Source: Paracoccus haematequi
GTDB lineage: Bacteria; Pseudomonadota; Alphaproteobacteria; Rhodobacterales; Rhodobacteraceae
Reading direction: 5' to 3'
NCBI RefSeq assembly: GCF_900631945.1
Contig: NZ_UZWE01000024.1
Location: forward strand, 124,001 to 188,000
DNA: 64,000 nt
The position numbers and the translations under genes are program-made. Positions 43,282 through 52,412 of this stretch are shown piece after piece (position 1 is the first letter of the stretch; the number at the start of each line of letters is the position of its first letter). A model generated the notes under the pieces. It did not search any database. It worked only from the letters and a program-made list of their open reading frames with translations, and was not told where the DNA came from.

Positions 43282-43866
43282 TCAGCAAATCCGCGCCAAG
43301 CCGTCGCGCAACTGCGCCAGGGCCTGCCGTCCCGTGCGGACCAGGGGATCGGCGGGGCGAAGTTCTTGCAGGCGGGCGTTCATCGCCACTAGCCGTCCCA
43401 GCCAACCGGGCGCGGGGCGACCATGGGCCGCATGACCGGCCGTTGCCGCCGGGCGCCGGCGATGGCGGGATTTCGGCCCCGATGCGGGCTGTGGATCGTC
43501 CGGCGGGCCGTCCTGACGCAGGGTGTTGTCCGGCTGGCCGTCGTCCTGGGGGCTGTCGATCAGGGTATCGTCGGGTTCGGGCAGATCGGCCAAGCGCAGC
43601 GATCCGCGTTCCCGCAGCGCGGCGCCCCGGTCGCGGGCCATCAGCATCTTCGCGCCCCGGATGGTCAGTCCTTCGTCGCGCAGCACGGTGCAGAGGCCCG
43701 CCGCCAGCCGCACGTCGTCGGGGCGGTAATAGCGCCGCCCATCGGGACGTTTCATCGGCTTCAGCAGCGAGAACTGCGTTTCCCAATAGCGCAGGACATG
43801 GGGCGCCACGCCCAGCAGGCGGGCAACCTCGCCAATCGACCGGAATGCGTCTGCGCCTTTCGTCAT
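43282..43866 (-). CDS. MerR family transcriptional regulator
   Basis: A 194-aa regulator with a MerR-type N-terminal winged helix (FRSIGEVARLLGVAPHVLRY, WETQFSLLKPMKRPDGRRYY, RPDDVRLAAGLCTVLRDEGL). No metal-binding cysteines are seen beyond the fold. The C-terminal half is low-complexity (DSPQDDGQPDNTLRQDGPPD) with basic and alanine-rich blocks. In the Rhodobacterales it follows ihfA and precedes tRNA-Pro, as here. The effector is unknown. Confidence 0.88.
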   Translation of the reverse strand: MTKGADAFRSIGEVARLLGVAPHVLRYWETQFSLLKPMKRPDGRRYYRPDDVRLAAGLCTVLRDEGLTIRGAKMLMARDRGAALRERGSLRLADLPEPDDTLIDSPQDDGQPDNTLRQDGPPDDPQPASGPKSRHRRRPAATAGHAAHGRPAPGWLGRLVAMNARLQELRPADPLVRTGRQALAQLRDGLARIC

Positions 43867-43881
43867 CGGGTCGGAACGCCC

Positions 43882-44184
43882 CTAGCCCTTGTTTCCGGCC
43901 GCCACGCGGTCCTTCATCAGGTGCGAGGGGCGGAAGGACAGGACGCGGCGGGGGGTGATAGGCACTTCCTCGCCGGTCTTGGGGTTGCGGCCGATCCGTT
44001 CGTTCTTGTCGCGCAGGCTGAACGTGCCGAAGGACGAGATCTTCACCTGTTCGCCCCTTACCAGGGCGTCCGAGATATGGTCCAGGACCGATTCGACAAG
44101 CTGGGCGGATTCGTGGCGCGACAGGCCGACATCCCGAAAAACGGCTTCCGCCAGATCCATCCGAGTCAGCGTCTTCTCACCCAT
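43882..44184 (-). CDS. ihfA: Integration host factor subunit alpha
   Basis: DNA-bending architectural protein, paired with IhfB, acting in replication, transcription and recombination. The 100-aa protein has the HU/IHF family core ([20 protein letters not shown], then [16 protein letters not shown]) and the signature [20 protein letters not shown] with the intercalating-loop [19 protein letters not shown]. Length is typical. It starts the merR/tRNA-Pro end of the cluster. Its transcription now seems independent of fabH, because an oppositely oriented gene lies between. Confidence 0.95.
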   Translation of the reverse strand: MGEKTLTRMDLAEAVFRDVGLSRHESAQLVESVLDHISDALVRGEQVKISSFGTFSLRDKNERIGRNPKTGEEVPITPRRVLSFRPSHLMKDRVAAGNKG

Positions 44185-44357
44185 GAGTTTTCCCCTTTGA
44201 TTTCACCAGGATGGTGGGAATCGTTCAGCCTGTCAACGACAAGCGGGCTTTTTCGTTCCGATTCAAGGGCCGCAGGGGACAATGATCGCGCGACCGCCCC
44301 GAACCGTTGCAACCGAGCCGCCTTGTCCTATCTGTAAGAGGATCGGAGGAGGATGCG

Positions 44358-44636
44358 ATGGCCGGTGGATGGGCGCGCGACGACGCGGTAAACGACCAGA
44401 TCGAGATCAGCACGGCCGAGGCCGTGGCCCGCGCCCGGCTGCGCGCTGGGCAGGGCGGCGCCGTGCGGGTAAGCGCCACGGCCTGCATCGACTGCGACGA
44501 ACCCATTCCTGAAGCGCGGCGGCAGGCCCTGCCAGGGGTGCAGCTTTGCATTGACTGTCAAGCGGATCGCGACCGTGCATTCCGTCCTGCGGCGGGCATC
44601 AACCGGCGCGGCAGCAAGGATTCGCAGTTGAAATAA
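44358..44636 (+). CDS. DksA/TraR-type C4 zinc-finger protein
   Basis: A 92-aa protein with the DksA/TraR zinc finger, Cys43-x2-Cys46 and Cys64-x2-Cys67 (TACIDCDEPIPEARR, QLCIDCQ). It lacks the long coiled coil of DksA, so it is a short TraR-like protein that could modify RNA polymerase. The frame opens at 44307, but ATG 44358 after GGAGGAGG is the likely start. It is antisense-oriented between fabH and ihfA, and its stop lies only 4 nt from the fabH stop. Confidence 0.85.
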   Translation: MAGGWARDDAVNDQIEISTAEAVARARLRAGQGGAVRVSATACIDCDEPIPEARRQALPGVQLCIDCQADRDRAFRPAAGINRRGSKDSQLK

Positions 44637-44640
44637 CCGC

Positions 44641-45615
44641 TTACCAGCGCAGGACGACCGATCCCCAGCTGAGCCCGCCGCCGATCGCCTCGGTCACGAT
44701 CAGGTCGCCTTGGGCAAAGCGGCCCTGGGCATCGGCCACCGACAGCGCCAGCGGAATCGACGCGGCCGAGGTGTTGCCGTGGTCGGCGACCGTCAGCACC
44801 ACCTTGTCCATCGGCAGGCCCATCTTTTGCGCCGTGGCGGTGATGATCCGCGCATTGGCCTGGTGCGGCACCAGCCAGTCCACGTCGGCGGGCGTCAGCC
44901 CGGCCTTGTCCAGGGCGACATGGGCGGTTTTCGCCAGCTTTTCGACGGCATGGCGGAAGACCAGGTTGCCCTGCATCCGCAGATGCCCCGCCGTGCCGGT
45001 GGTGGACACGCCGCCGTCGACATACAGCAGGTCGCGGTACTGGCCGTCGCTGTTCAGGTCGCTGGCCAGGATCCCCCGGTCGTCGCTGGTGCCGGCACTC
45101 TCCTGCGCTTCCAGCACCACCGCACCGGCACCGTCGCCGAACAGCACGCAGGTGCCGCGGTCGGACCAGTCCATGATGCGCGAGAACGTCTCGGCGCCGA
45201 CGACCAGGACGCGTTTCGCCATCCCGCCGCGAATCATCGCGTCGGCATTGGCCAGCGCGAAGACGAAGCCCGCGCAGACCGCCTGCACGTCATAGGCGAA
45301 GCCATGCGTCATCCCCAGCCCGTGCTGGATCATCGTGGCGGACGCCGGAAAGGTATAGTCGGGGGTCGAGGTCGCCAGGACGATCCCGTCGATGTCGTCG
45401 GGACGCAGGCCGGCCTTGTCCAGGGCCGCGCGGGCGGCGCGCAGGCCCATGTCGCTGGTCGCCTGGCCTTCGGCCGCGAAATGCCGCCGCTCGATCCCGG
45501 TGCGCGAGCGGATCCATTCGTCGGTGGTGTCCAGCTTGTCCTCGAACCAGGCGTTCTCGACAATGCGTTCGGGCAGGTAATGGCCGGTTCCCCGGATCAC
45601 GGATCGCAGGGTCAC
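44641..45615 (-). CDS. fabH: Beta-ketoacyl-ACP synthase III
   Basis: Starts fatty-acid synthesis by condensing an acyl-CoA with malonyl-ACP. The 324-aa thiolase-fold enzyme keeps the triad Cys114 (VQAVCAGFVFAL), His251 (VPHQANARI) and Asn281 (DHGNTSAASIPLAL). Its start overlaps the plsX stop by 4 nt. It is transcribed with yceD-rpmF-plsX on the minus strand. Confidence 0.96.
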   Translation of the reverse strand: MTLRSVIRGTGHYLPERIVENAWFEDKLDTTDEWIRSRTGIERRHFAAEGQATSDMGLRAARAALDKAGLRPDDIDGIVLATSTPDYTFPASATMIQHGLGMTHGFAYDVQAVCAGFVFALANADAMIRGGMAKRVLVVGAETFSRIMDWSDRGTCVLFGDGAGAVVLEAQESAGTSDDRGILASDLNSDGQYRDLLYVDGGVSTTGTAGHLRMQGNLVFRHAVEKLAKTAHVALDKAGLTPADVDWLVPHQANARIITATAQKMGLPMDKVVLTVADHGNTSAASIPLALSVADAQGRFAQGDLIVTEAIGGGLSWGSVVLRW

Positions 45616-46721
45616 GACGCGGCCTCGCTTTGAGGGCCGGATGCGACCGAGGCGGCGCCCTGGGCCACGCGGGCGGCCAGGCGGTCCTGGAAGCCGGATT
45701 TGGCCAGTTGGAAGGCCAGCTTGATCGCGGCGGACACGCCGGTCGCGTCGGCGGAACCGTGCGACTTGATGACGGTGCCGTTCAGGCCCAGGAAGATCCC
45801 GCCGTTGACACGGCGCGGGTCGATGCGCTTTTGCAGGCGTTTCAAAGAGGTCATCGCCAGCACGGCGGCAAACTTGGACATGATCGAATTCGCGAAGGCG
45901 TCCTTGAGAAGGGTGCCGACCAGCTTGGCCGTGCCTTCGCCGGTCTTCAAGGCGATGTTGCCGGTGAAGCCGTCCGTGACGATCACATCCACGCGGTTCG
46001 AGGGCAGGTCGCCCCCTTCCACGAAGCCCACGTAATCGAACTTGCCCGCATCGGCGGCTGCCAGGATCATGTCCTGGGCCTGCTTCAGTTCGGCCCGGCC
46101 CTTGTGCTCCTCGGTCCCGACATTCAGCAGGCCGACGCGGGGGCGTTCGACGTCCAGGCCGTTGCGGGCATAGGACGCGCCCATCAGCGCATATTGCAGC
46201 AGGTCATGGGCGTCGGCGCGGATATCGGCGCCCACGTCCAGCATGATGTTGAAGCCCTGCGGGTTCAGCGACGGCCACAGGCAGGCGATGGCGGGGCGGT
46301 TCACGCCCGGCAGCTTGCGCAGGCGCAGCATCGACAGGGCCATCAGCGCGCCGGTATTGCCGCAGCTGACGGCGGCCCCGGCCTCTCCGGTCCTGACCGA
46401 TTCGATGGCCGACCACATCGAGGTGCCGTCGCCCTTGCGCACGATCTGGCTGGGCTTGTCGTCCATGGTGACGACGCCTGCCGCGTGACGGATGTCGCAA
46501 CGACCGGAAAGCGCCTTGCGGCGCCCGACAAGGCGGCGAAGCTCTGCCTCGTCGCCATGCACGATGAACCGGATTTCCGGGTTCTTGGCCGCGCTTTCGG
46601 CCATGCCCGCGACGACAGCCACGGGGCCGCGATCGCCGCCCATGGCATCGACCGATATCACCACGCCGCCCCCGTGGTCGGGGGCGGGCGTTGCGGTCTG
46701 GGTCACGTCACGGTCGGTCAT
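45612..46721 (-). CDS. plsX: Phosphate acyltransferase
   Basis: Converts acyl-ACP to acyl-phosphate, the acyl donor for glycerol-3-phosphate. The 369-aa protein has VISVDAMGGDRGPVAVVAGM, SCGNTGALMALSMLRL, DVGADIRADAHDLLQYALMG and VIVTDGFTGNIALKTGEGTA. The frame is open upstream to 46775, but ATG 46721 (MTDRDVTQ) gives the expected length. The stop overlaps fabH. Membership in the rpmF-plsX-fabH operon is very well conserved. Confidence 0.95.
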   Translation of the reverse strand: MTDRDVTQTATPAPDHGGGVVISVDAMGGDRGPVAVVAGMAESAAKNPEIRFIVHGDEAELRRLVGRRKALSGRCDIRHAAGVVTMDDKPSQIVRKGDGTSMWSAIESVRTGEAGAAVSCGNTGALMALSMLRLRKLPGVNRPAIACLWPSLNPQGFNIMLDVGADIRADAHDLLQYALMGASYARNGLDVERPRVGLLNVGTEEHKGRAELKQAQDMILAAADAGKFDYVGFVEGGDLPSNRVDVIVTDGFTGNIALKTGEGTAKLVGTLLKDAFANSIMSKFAAVLAMTSLKRLQKRIDPRRVNGGIFLGLNGTVIKSHGSADATGVSAAIKLAFQLAKSGFQDRLAARVAQGAASVASGPQSEAAS

Positions 46722-46743
46722 CTGGCGCGGTTGCCAAGCCCGA

Positions 46744-46950
46744 TCAGGCCGCGTCGTCGTCCAGGTCGATCTCATTCGCCTGCGCGATCACTTCGCGGTC
46801 GGCGTAGTGGCCGCAGGACGGGCAGACGTGGTGCGGGCGCTTCAGCTCGCCGCAGTTCGAACATTCGTTCGGGTTGCCCGCAACCAGGGCATCGTGGGCG
46901 CGGCGCATGTTCCGGCGGGACCGGGTAACGCGATTCTGAGGGACAGCCAT
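46744..46950 (-). CDS. rpmF: 50S ribosomal protein L32
   Basis: A 68-aa large-subunit protein starting [20 protein letters not shown], with the zinc-binding cysteines [18 protein letters not shown] kept. The frame is open upstream to 47094, but this is the family start. An AT-rich leader of about 240 bp separates it from yceD; I found no gene in it apart from small hairpins. Confidence 0.97.
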   Translation of the reverse strand: MAVPQNRVTRSRRNMRRAHDALVAGNPNECSNCGELKRPHHVCPSCGHYADREVIAQANEIDLDDDAA

Positions 46951-47193
46951 GTCACAACCTCGGGTTTGAGGGGGTGCGACGCGCTGGCGTCTTGCGCATC
47001 CCCAGGGATTTGAATTCGAAAATGAACCGCGCAGATACGCCATGACGGCCCCGCCCGCAACCCCTTGCGTCGGGGCAGGCAGGGCTAATTGCACCGGCGC
47101 GCGGGCTTTCCGCCAGCGTCACGCGCGGGGCGGCGTCGGAATCCACGCCCGCTGTGGCACCAGGGCCACGGTGGGGCGGTCGGCGGGCCGGAA

Positions 47194-47724
47194 TCAGCCC
47201 TGGTCCGCCTCTCCGCCGCGCAGCAGCCGGTCCAGCCCCGCGAAGGGACGGCGGGTGTCGGCGACGGGCTCCTGGGGTCCGGTGTCCAGTTCGGCCCCTT
47301 CCGCGCGCGGGTATTCCGGCAGGGCCAGGGCCAGTTCCTCGATCATCACGGCGGCCAGGTCGATGAACTGCCCCAGCGGTTCCAGCCGGTCGTCGGGCAT
47401 TTCCACCTCGTCGCCCTGGGGGGCGGCAAGGTGGGGCGAATAATGCCGCTCGACCTCCTCGTCCAGGGCGGTCTTGACGGGCTTCAAGGTGATAACGCAG
47501 GGCTGGGTGACGCGGGCGCGCAGCCGTCCGGTCAGTTCCCAGGCCTCGCCCGCCTCGGCGCGGATTTCTCCGGTAAAGATCAGCTTCGACAAGCCGCCGA
47601 TGCCCAGTTCGGCGGCGATGGCCGCGCAGCGGTCGGCATCGGGCGTCAGCGAAAAGGCGGTGGGCGCGCGCGGGTTCAGATGCGCGACGCGCAGGCGGTC
47701 GGGCTGGTTGGCGGGGGCGGTCAT
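47194..47724 (-). CDS. yceD: YceD family (DUF177) protein
   Basis: A 176-aa protein of the DUF177/YceD family, which across bacteria lies just before rpmF, as here. The characteristic segments are GEAWELTGRLRARVTQPCVI followed by TLKPVKTALDEEVERHYSP and the acidic region ending in PLGQFIDLAAVMIEELALAL. YceD has been linked to accumulation of 23S rRNA and L32; the mechanism is not known. It is divergent from bamE. Confidence 0.9.
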   Translation of the reverse strand: MTAPANQPDRLRVAHLNPRAPTAFSLTPDADRCAAIAAELGIGGLSKLIFTGEIRAEAGEAWELTGRLRARVTQPCVITLKPVKTALDEEVERHYSPHLAAPQGDEVEMPDDRLEPLGQFIDLAAVMIEELALALPEYPRAEGAELDTGPQEPVADTRRPFAGLDRLLRGGEADQG

Positions 47725-47869
47725 GGCGGGGCCTTTGTCATGTCGTCCGGGGAATCGGCACCGGCGGTCGGCGGCAAATCCCCGGCGGGATTGTCATTCT
47801 TGAGCGCGGTGCCCGAGTTTGCTAAGCCGGACGGGCCGCGTCAACAGTCCGAGCAAGGGAAACCACGGA

Positions 47870-48319
47870 ATGAAAGCCATGAAGACTGCACTGGTTCTGG
47901 CTTTCGTGGCCGTCCTGGGGCTTGCCGCCTGCGCGCCGGTCTATCGCAACCACGGCTTCATCCCCGCGCCCGAGGATCTGTCCCAGGTCGTCGTCGGCCA
48001 GACCACCGTGGACGAGCTTCAGGGCCTGATCGGCCGTCCCTCGGCCCAGGGCCTGCTGACGGGATCGGGTTGGTACTATGTCGGATCGCGCTGGCGCCAT
48101 TACGGCCCGATGGAACCGCGCGAGGTCAGCCGAGAGGTCGTGGCCGTCTCATTCGCGCCCAGCGGCGTGGTGACGAATGTCGAACGTTTCGGGCTGGAGC
48201 GCGGCCGCATCGTCACCCTGTCGCGCCGCGTGACCGAAGGCAGCGTGACCGAGATCTCGCTGATCGGGCAGCTGCTGGGCAACCTGGGCAACTTCCAGGC
48301 GGCGGACATCATCGACTGA
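47870..48319 (+). CDS. bamE: Outer membrane protein assembly factor BamE
   Basis: Small lipoprotein of the BAM complex that inserts beta-barrels in the outer membrane. The 149-aa protein has a lipoprotein signal peptide with lipobox LAAC (Cys21). The SmpA/OmlA domain follows, with PEDLSQVVVGQTTVDELQGLIGRPS and WYYVGSRWRHYGP. ATG 47870 follows AAGGGA; ATG 47879 would also be possible. It is divergent from yceD, the usual arrangement in the group. Confidence 0.92.
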   Translation: MKAMKTALVLAFVAVLGLAACAPVYRNHGFIPAPEDLSQVVVGQTTVDELQGLIGRPSAQGLLTGSGWYYVGSRWRHYGPMEPREVSREVVAVSFAPSGVVTNVERFGLERGRIVTLSRRVTEGSVTEISLIGQLLGNLGNFQAADIID

Positions 48320-48350
48320 CGCAGGGCGCGTGCCTGCATGTGCCCGGCCG

Positions 48351-49349
48351 CTACAGGGTCTGCACGATCCGGTCCGCCAGCATGTGCAGGTCGTTGCGGT
48401 ATCCCGTCCGCGCCGAGGGCTGGTCGGGATCCGAGGTCATGGCGATGGCCACCGCAGGCTGCCGCCCGGTCGCGGGAAAGACATAGATCATCTGCCCGCC
48501 ATAGCCCCAGCCGTATCGCACCGGACGCCCGCTGGCCTGGCCGATGAACCAGCCATAGCCATAGCCCTGCCCGCTGAAGATCGACGCGGTGCGCGACCGC
48601 CAGCTTTCCGCGATCCAGTCGGCGGGGACCACCTGCCGTCCGCCCGCGCGGCCCCCATCGGCATAGACCGCGCCGAAGGCCAGCAGGGACCGCGTGGACA
48701 TCGCCATCTGGTTGCCGCCCAGATAGATGCCCTGGGGATCGCGTTCCCACCCCGTGATGGCGAAGCCGGGCACCTCGCCCAGCCAGTCGCGCGCCAGATC
48801 CAGCGTGGACCGCCCCGTCACCCGCGTCAGGACGGCCGAGACCAGATGCGTCGAGGCGGTCGAATACTGCATCCGCCCGCCCGGATCCTGGGTGAAGGGC
48901 GCGGCCAGGGCGGCGCGCACCCAGTTGCGGCTGCTGACCCAGGCCCCGTAATTCGCGCCCGACTGCCGCTCTAGCCCGGCCTGCATCGACAGAAGATGGC
49001 CCAGCGTGACCGTGGCAAGGCGGGGGTCGGGGTCGTCGGGCAACTGGTCGCGCAGGATCGGCGCGATGGGCTGGTCGGGGCCGTCCAGATCGCCCCGGTC
49101 GATGGCGATGCCTGCCAGGGCCGAGATGATCGATTTCGAGGCAGACTTGATGTTCGTGGGGCTGTCGGGCGTGAAGCCGTGATAGCCGCGCGCGGCGATC
49201 TCCCGGCCGGCGGACCAGACGGCGACGGCGCGCAGGTTCTCCAGCCGCCGGGCGTCGTCGAGGATCGGGTTCAGGTCGGCCTGCGCCCGGACGGGGGCGG
49301 CAAGCAGCGGCGACAGGCCGGCGGCCAGCAGAAGGGTGCGTCGGTTCAT
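48351..49349 (-). CDS. Serine hydrolase, class C beta-lactamase-related
   Basis: A 332-aa exported serine hydrolase of the beta-lactamase/DD-peptidase-like superfamily. The N-terminus MNRRTLLLAAGLSPLLAAPV is a signal peptide with a twin-arginine-like start, so export may be by Tat. The nucleophile motif is SASK (Ser69-Lys72) and the tyrosine motif is YSTAS. Later segments include GYGYGWFIGQASGRP and YGWGYGGQMIYVFPATG. The frame is open upstream to 49610; ATG 49349 is clearly preferred. Substrate is unknown; antibiotic resistance is not implied. Confidence 0.85.
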   Translation of the reverse strand: MNRRTLLLAAGLSPLLAAPVRAQADLNPILDDARRLENLRAVAVWSAGREIAARGYHGFTPDSPTNIKSASKSIISALAGIAIDRGDLDGPDQPIAPILRDQLPDDPDPRLATVTLGHLLSMQAGLERQSGANYGAWVSSRNWVRAALAAPFTQDPGGRMQYSTASTHLVSAVLTRVTGRSTLDLARDWLGEVPGFAITGWERDPQGIYLGGNQMAMSTRSLLAFGAVYADGGRAGGRQVVPADWIAESWRSRTASIFSGQGYGYGWFIGQASGRPVRYGWGYGGQMIYVFPATGRQPAVAIAMTSDPDQPSARTGYRNDLHMLADRIVQTL

Positions 49350-49464
49350 CAGCGATATATGGGCGGCGGGCGCGCATCGGGGAATCACGCTTGCGTCAGC
49401 GGGGCCTTGCCGGGCGCGCCCGCCGCGATTAGGGCAGGGCCGTCCCCGATCCGAAGGCCATGCC

Positions 49465-50190
49465 ATGACCGCGCTTGACGACCTTGCCCCGGTTCCCTTC
49501 CACGACGCCGACGCCCCGCAGCGCGCGCGGATGCTGTCGCGGCTGGCCGATACGGAACTGGCCGTGGCCCTGGCTGCGGAACCCGAGGGCGATACCGTGG
49601 AACTGCGCATCTTCCCGCTGGACGGCGGCCCCGTGGCCCTTGCCTGCGATGCCGAGGATCGGCTGGCGGGCTTCTTCGGCGGGCCGGTGGCCTATGCCGC
49701 CATGCCGGGGCGGGTGCTGGCGGGGCTGCTGAAATCCGAAGGCGCGGGGCTGCTGGTCAATCCGGGCCAGCCGTCGGAAATGCTGCTGGACGCCGCCATG
49801 CTGGACTGGCTGACCGGCGCGCTGTCCGCCGCGCCCGAGGCCACGGACGCCCGCCTGCGCCTGACCCCGCCCGCCCCCGCCACCGTCGAGGCGTTGGCTC
49901 AGCCCCTGGCCGAACGGCTGGGCGACATGCGCGGGCTGATCGCGGGCGCGGCGCTGGCCGGGACGGGCGACGGCCATGTCCTGCTGGTCGCGGGCGCCGA
50001 TCCCGCCCATCAGCCCGCCATCGCCAAGGCCCTGGCCGAGGCGCTGGCCTTCCTGCCCGAACAGCCCGGCGGCGTCGATGTCAGCTTTACCGACGCGGCG
50101 TTGCCCGCAGGCATCCTGCGCTTCGACCTGACGCCGCCGGAGGCGCCCCAGTCGCCGCGGCGCCCGAAAGGCCCGCCGATCCTGCGCTGA
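49465..50190 (+). CDS. SseB-family protein
   Basis: A 241-aa cytosolic protein with an SseB N-terminal domain (about 20-125). The visible conserved stretch is RMLSRLADTELAVALAAEPEGDTVELRIF..., LAGFFGGPVAYAAMPGRVLAGLL and GLLVNPGQPSEMLL. A second, less conserved region occupies the C-terminus. The frame extends upstream to 49336, but ATG 49465 is the family start. Molecular role unknown. It may share a transcript with pcs, 49 bp downstream. Confidence 0.8.
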   Translation: MTALDDLAPVPFHDADAPQRARMLSRLADTELAVALAAEPEGDTVELRIFPLDGGPVALACDAEDRLAGFFGGPVAYAAMPGRVLAGLLKSEGAGLLVNPGQPSEMLLDAAMLDWLTGALSAAPEATDARLRLTPPAPATVEALAQPLAERLGDMRGLIAGAALAGTGDGHVLLVAGADPAHQPAIAKALAEALAFLPEQPGGVDVSFTDAALPAGILRFDLTPPEAPQSPRRPKGPPILR

Positions 50191-50239
50191 TCGGCGCTGC
50201 ACGGTTGCGTGATCGCCGCCAAACTGCCAGAACCGGACC

Positions 50240-50932
50240 ATGAAGACACGTCACAAAGCGCTTTCCGTCCACCTTCTGACCGCCACCGGCGCCGTCCTGT
50301 CCATGCTGGCCATGCTGGCCGCGGTCGAGGGCGAATGGTCGCTGATGTTCTTGTGGCTGGTCGTGGCCCTGGTCGTCGACGGCATCGACGGTCCGCTGGC
50401 GCGGCGATACGATGTCAAGATCAACTCGCCGACCTATGACGGCGTGCTGATGGACCTGATCATCGACTATCTGACCTATGTGTTCATCCCGGCCTACGCG
50501 CTGTTCAAGTCGGGGCTGCTGTCGGGCTGGACCGGCTGGTTCGCGATCATCGTCATCGTCTATGGCAGCGTGATCTATTTCGCCGACACGCGGATGAAGA
50601 CCAGGGACAATTCCTTTTCCGGCTTTCCGGGCTGCTGGAACATGGTGGTGCTGGTGCTGTTCGCCACCGATCCGCACTGGACGGTGATCCTGACGATCGT
50701 CGTCGCGCTGACCGTGGCGATGTTCCTGCCGATCAAGTTCATCCACCCGGTGCGCACCGAACGGTGGCGGGCGATCTCTCTGCCCGTTTCGATCCTGTGG
50801 TGCGTCTTCGCGGCCCGTGCCGCCTGGGTCGATTTCCATCCCGACAGCTGGGCCAACTGGGGGCTGGTCGTGACATCCTTGTGGCTGATGCTGGCGGGGG
50901 CCGCGCAGCAGCTGCTGCCCGAACGCGCCTGA
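50240..50932 (+). CDS. pcs: Phosphatidylcholine synthase
   Basis: Condenses CDP-diacylglycerol with choline to give phosphatidylcholine, a pathway found mainly in bacteria that take up choline. The 230-aa integral-membrane protein has about seven hydrophobic helices. The CDP-alcohol phosphotransferase motif appears as DGIDGPLARRYD...YDGVLMDLIIDYLTY, matching DGxxAR, G-x3-D-x3-D. The pattern FADTRMKTRDNSFSGFPGCW is typical of Pcs. No choline transporter is adjacent. Confidence 0.92.
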   Translation: MKTRHKALSVHLLTATGAVLSMLAMLAAVEGEWSLMFLWLVVALVVDGIDGPLARRYDVKINSPTYDGVLMDLIIDYLTYVFIPAYALFKSGLLSGWTGWFAIIVIVYGSVIYFADTRMKTRDNSFSGFPGCWNMVVLVLFATDPHWTVILTIVVALTVAMFLPIKFIHPVRTERWRAISLPVSILWCVFAARAAWVDFHPDSWANWGLVVTSLWLMLAGAAQQLLPERA

Positions 50933-50944
50933 CGGGGGACGCCG

Positions 50945-52411
50945 ATGATCCATGCCCTGAAACCCCTGGCGGCGCTGATGCTGCTGGCCCTGCCCGCAAG
51001 CGCCCAGGACGCCATCACCCTGGGCATGGTGCTGGAGCCGCCGAACCTCGACCCGACCGGCGGCGCGGCGGCGGCCACCGACGAGGTGGTCTATGCCAAT
51101 GTCTTCGAAGGTCTGACCCGCTTCGGCCCGAACGGCGCCATCGAGCCTGCCCTGGCCGAACGCTGGGACGTTCAGGAAGACGGCCGTGTCTATGTCTTCC
51201 ACCTGCATGACGGCGTGACCTTCCATGACGGCGCGGCTTTCGATGCCAGCGACGTGGTGTTCACGCTGGACCGCGCCCGCGCGCCCGATTCGACCAATGC
51301 CCAGAAGGTGCTGTTCCAGGGCATCGATACGGTCGAGGCCGTGGATCCGCTGACCGTCCGCGTCACCCTGACCGTGCCGGACGGCAACTTTCCCTTCAAG
51401 ATGGCCTGGGGCGATGCGGTGATGCTGGACCCGGCCAGCGCGGACGACCTTGCCACCCGGCCTGTCGGCACCGGCCCCTTCCGGCTTGACCGATGGGTTC
51501 AGGGCGACCGGATCGTGCTGACGGCCTTTGACGGCTATTGGGGCGAAAAGCCCGCGCTGAAGACCGCGACCTTCCGCATCATCGGCGACCCCTCGGCGGC
51601 GTTTGCCGCGATGATGGCAGGCGACGTGGATGCCTTCCCGAACCTTCCCGCGCCCGAGACCTTGCCGCAGTTGCAGGCCGATCCGCGCTTCCAGGTGATC
51701 GTCGGCACCACCGAGGGCGAGACGATCCTGGCGATGAACAACGCCCGCGCGCCCCTGGACAATATCAAGGTCCGCCAGGCCATCGCCCATGCGATCAACC
51801 GCCAGGACATCATCGACGGCGCGATGTTCGGCTATGGCACGCCCATCGGCAGCCATTTCGCGCCGCACCACCCCGATTACGTCGATCTGACCGGGTTGTC
51901 GGAATACGATCCCGAAAAGTCGAAGGCCCTGCTGGCCGAGGCGGGGGTCGGCCCGATCACGTTGCGCCTGGCCCTGCCGCCCACCCCCTATGCCCGTCGC
52001 GGCGGAGAAATCGTGCAGGCCCAGCTTGCCGCCGTGGGCATCCAGACGCAGATCGCCAACATGGAATGGGCGCAATGGCTGGAAACCGTCTTCAAGGGCG
52101 GCGATTTCGACCTGACGATCATCAGCCATACCGAGCCGCTGGACATCGATATCTATGCCCGCCCCGACTATTACTTCCACTATGCCAGGCCGGATTTCGT
52201 CGCGCTGATGGACCGCTTGCAGGCCGCCGTGACGCCCCAGCAGCGCAGCGATCTGTATCGGCAGGCGCAGGAGATGATCGCGAAAGATTACGTCAACGCC
52301 TTCCTGTTCCAGCTTGCCAAGACCGGCGTCGCGGATGCCCGGATCCAGGGGCTGTGGGAAAACGCGCCGACGCAGGCCAACGACCTGACCAAGGTGCGGT
52401 GGGCGCCCTGA
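50945..52411 (+). CDS. ABC transporter substrate-binding protein, family 5 (peptide/nickel type)
   Basis: A 488-aa periplasmic binding protein. The signal peptide (1-21, LLALPASAQ) is followed by the family-5 pattern LGMVLEPPNLDPTGGAAAAT, EGLTRFGPNGAIEPALAERW and FTLDRARAPDS; the ligand cleft contains VRQAIAHAINRQDII. It resembles DppA/OppA-like proteins. No permease or ATPase genes follow (the next gene is DUF2254), so it is an orphan and must use a transporter encoded elsewhere. It starts 12 nt after pcs. Confidence 0.88.
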   Translation: MIHALKPLAALMLLALPASAQDAITLGMVLEPPNLDPTGGAAAATDEVVYANVFEGLTRFGPNGAIEPALAERWDVQEDGRVYVFHLHDGVTFHDGAAFDASDVVFTLDRARAPDSTNAQKVLFQGIDTVEAVDPLTVRVTLTVPDGNFPFKMAWGDAVMLDPASADDLATRPVGTGPFRLDRWVQGDRIVLTAFDGYWGEKPALKTATFRIIGDPSAAFAAMMAGDVDAFPNLPAPETLPQLQADPRFQVIVGTTEGETILAMNNARAPLDNIKVRQAIAHAINRQDIIDGAMFGYGTPIGSHFAPHHPDYVDLTGLSEYDPEKSKALLAEAGVGPITLRLALPPTPYARRGGEIVQAQLAAVGIQTQIANMEWAQWLETVFKGGDFDLTIISHTEPLDIDIYARPDYYFHYARPDFVALMDRLQAAVTPQQRSDLYRQAQEMIAKDYVNAFLFQLAKTGVADARIQGLWENAPTQANDLTKVRWAP

Positions 52412-52412
52412 C

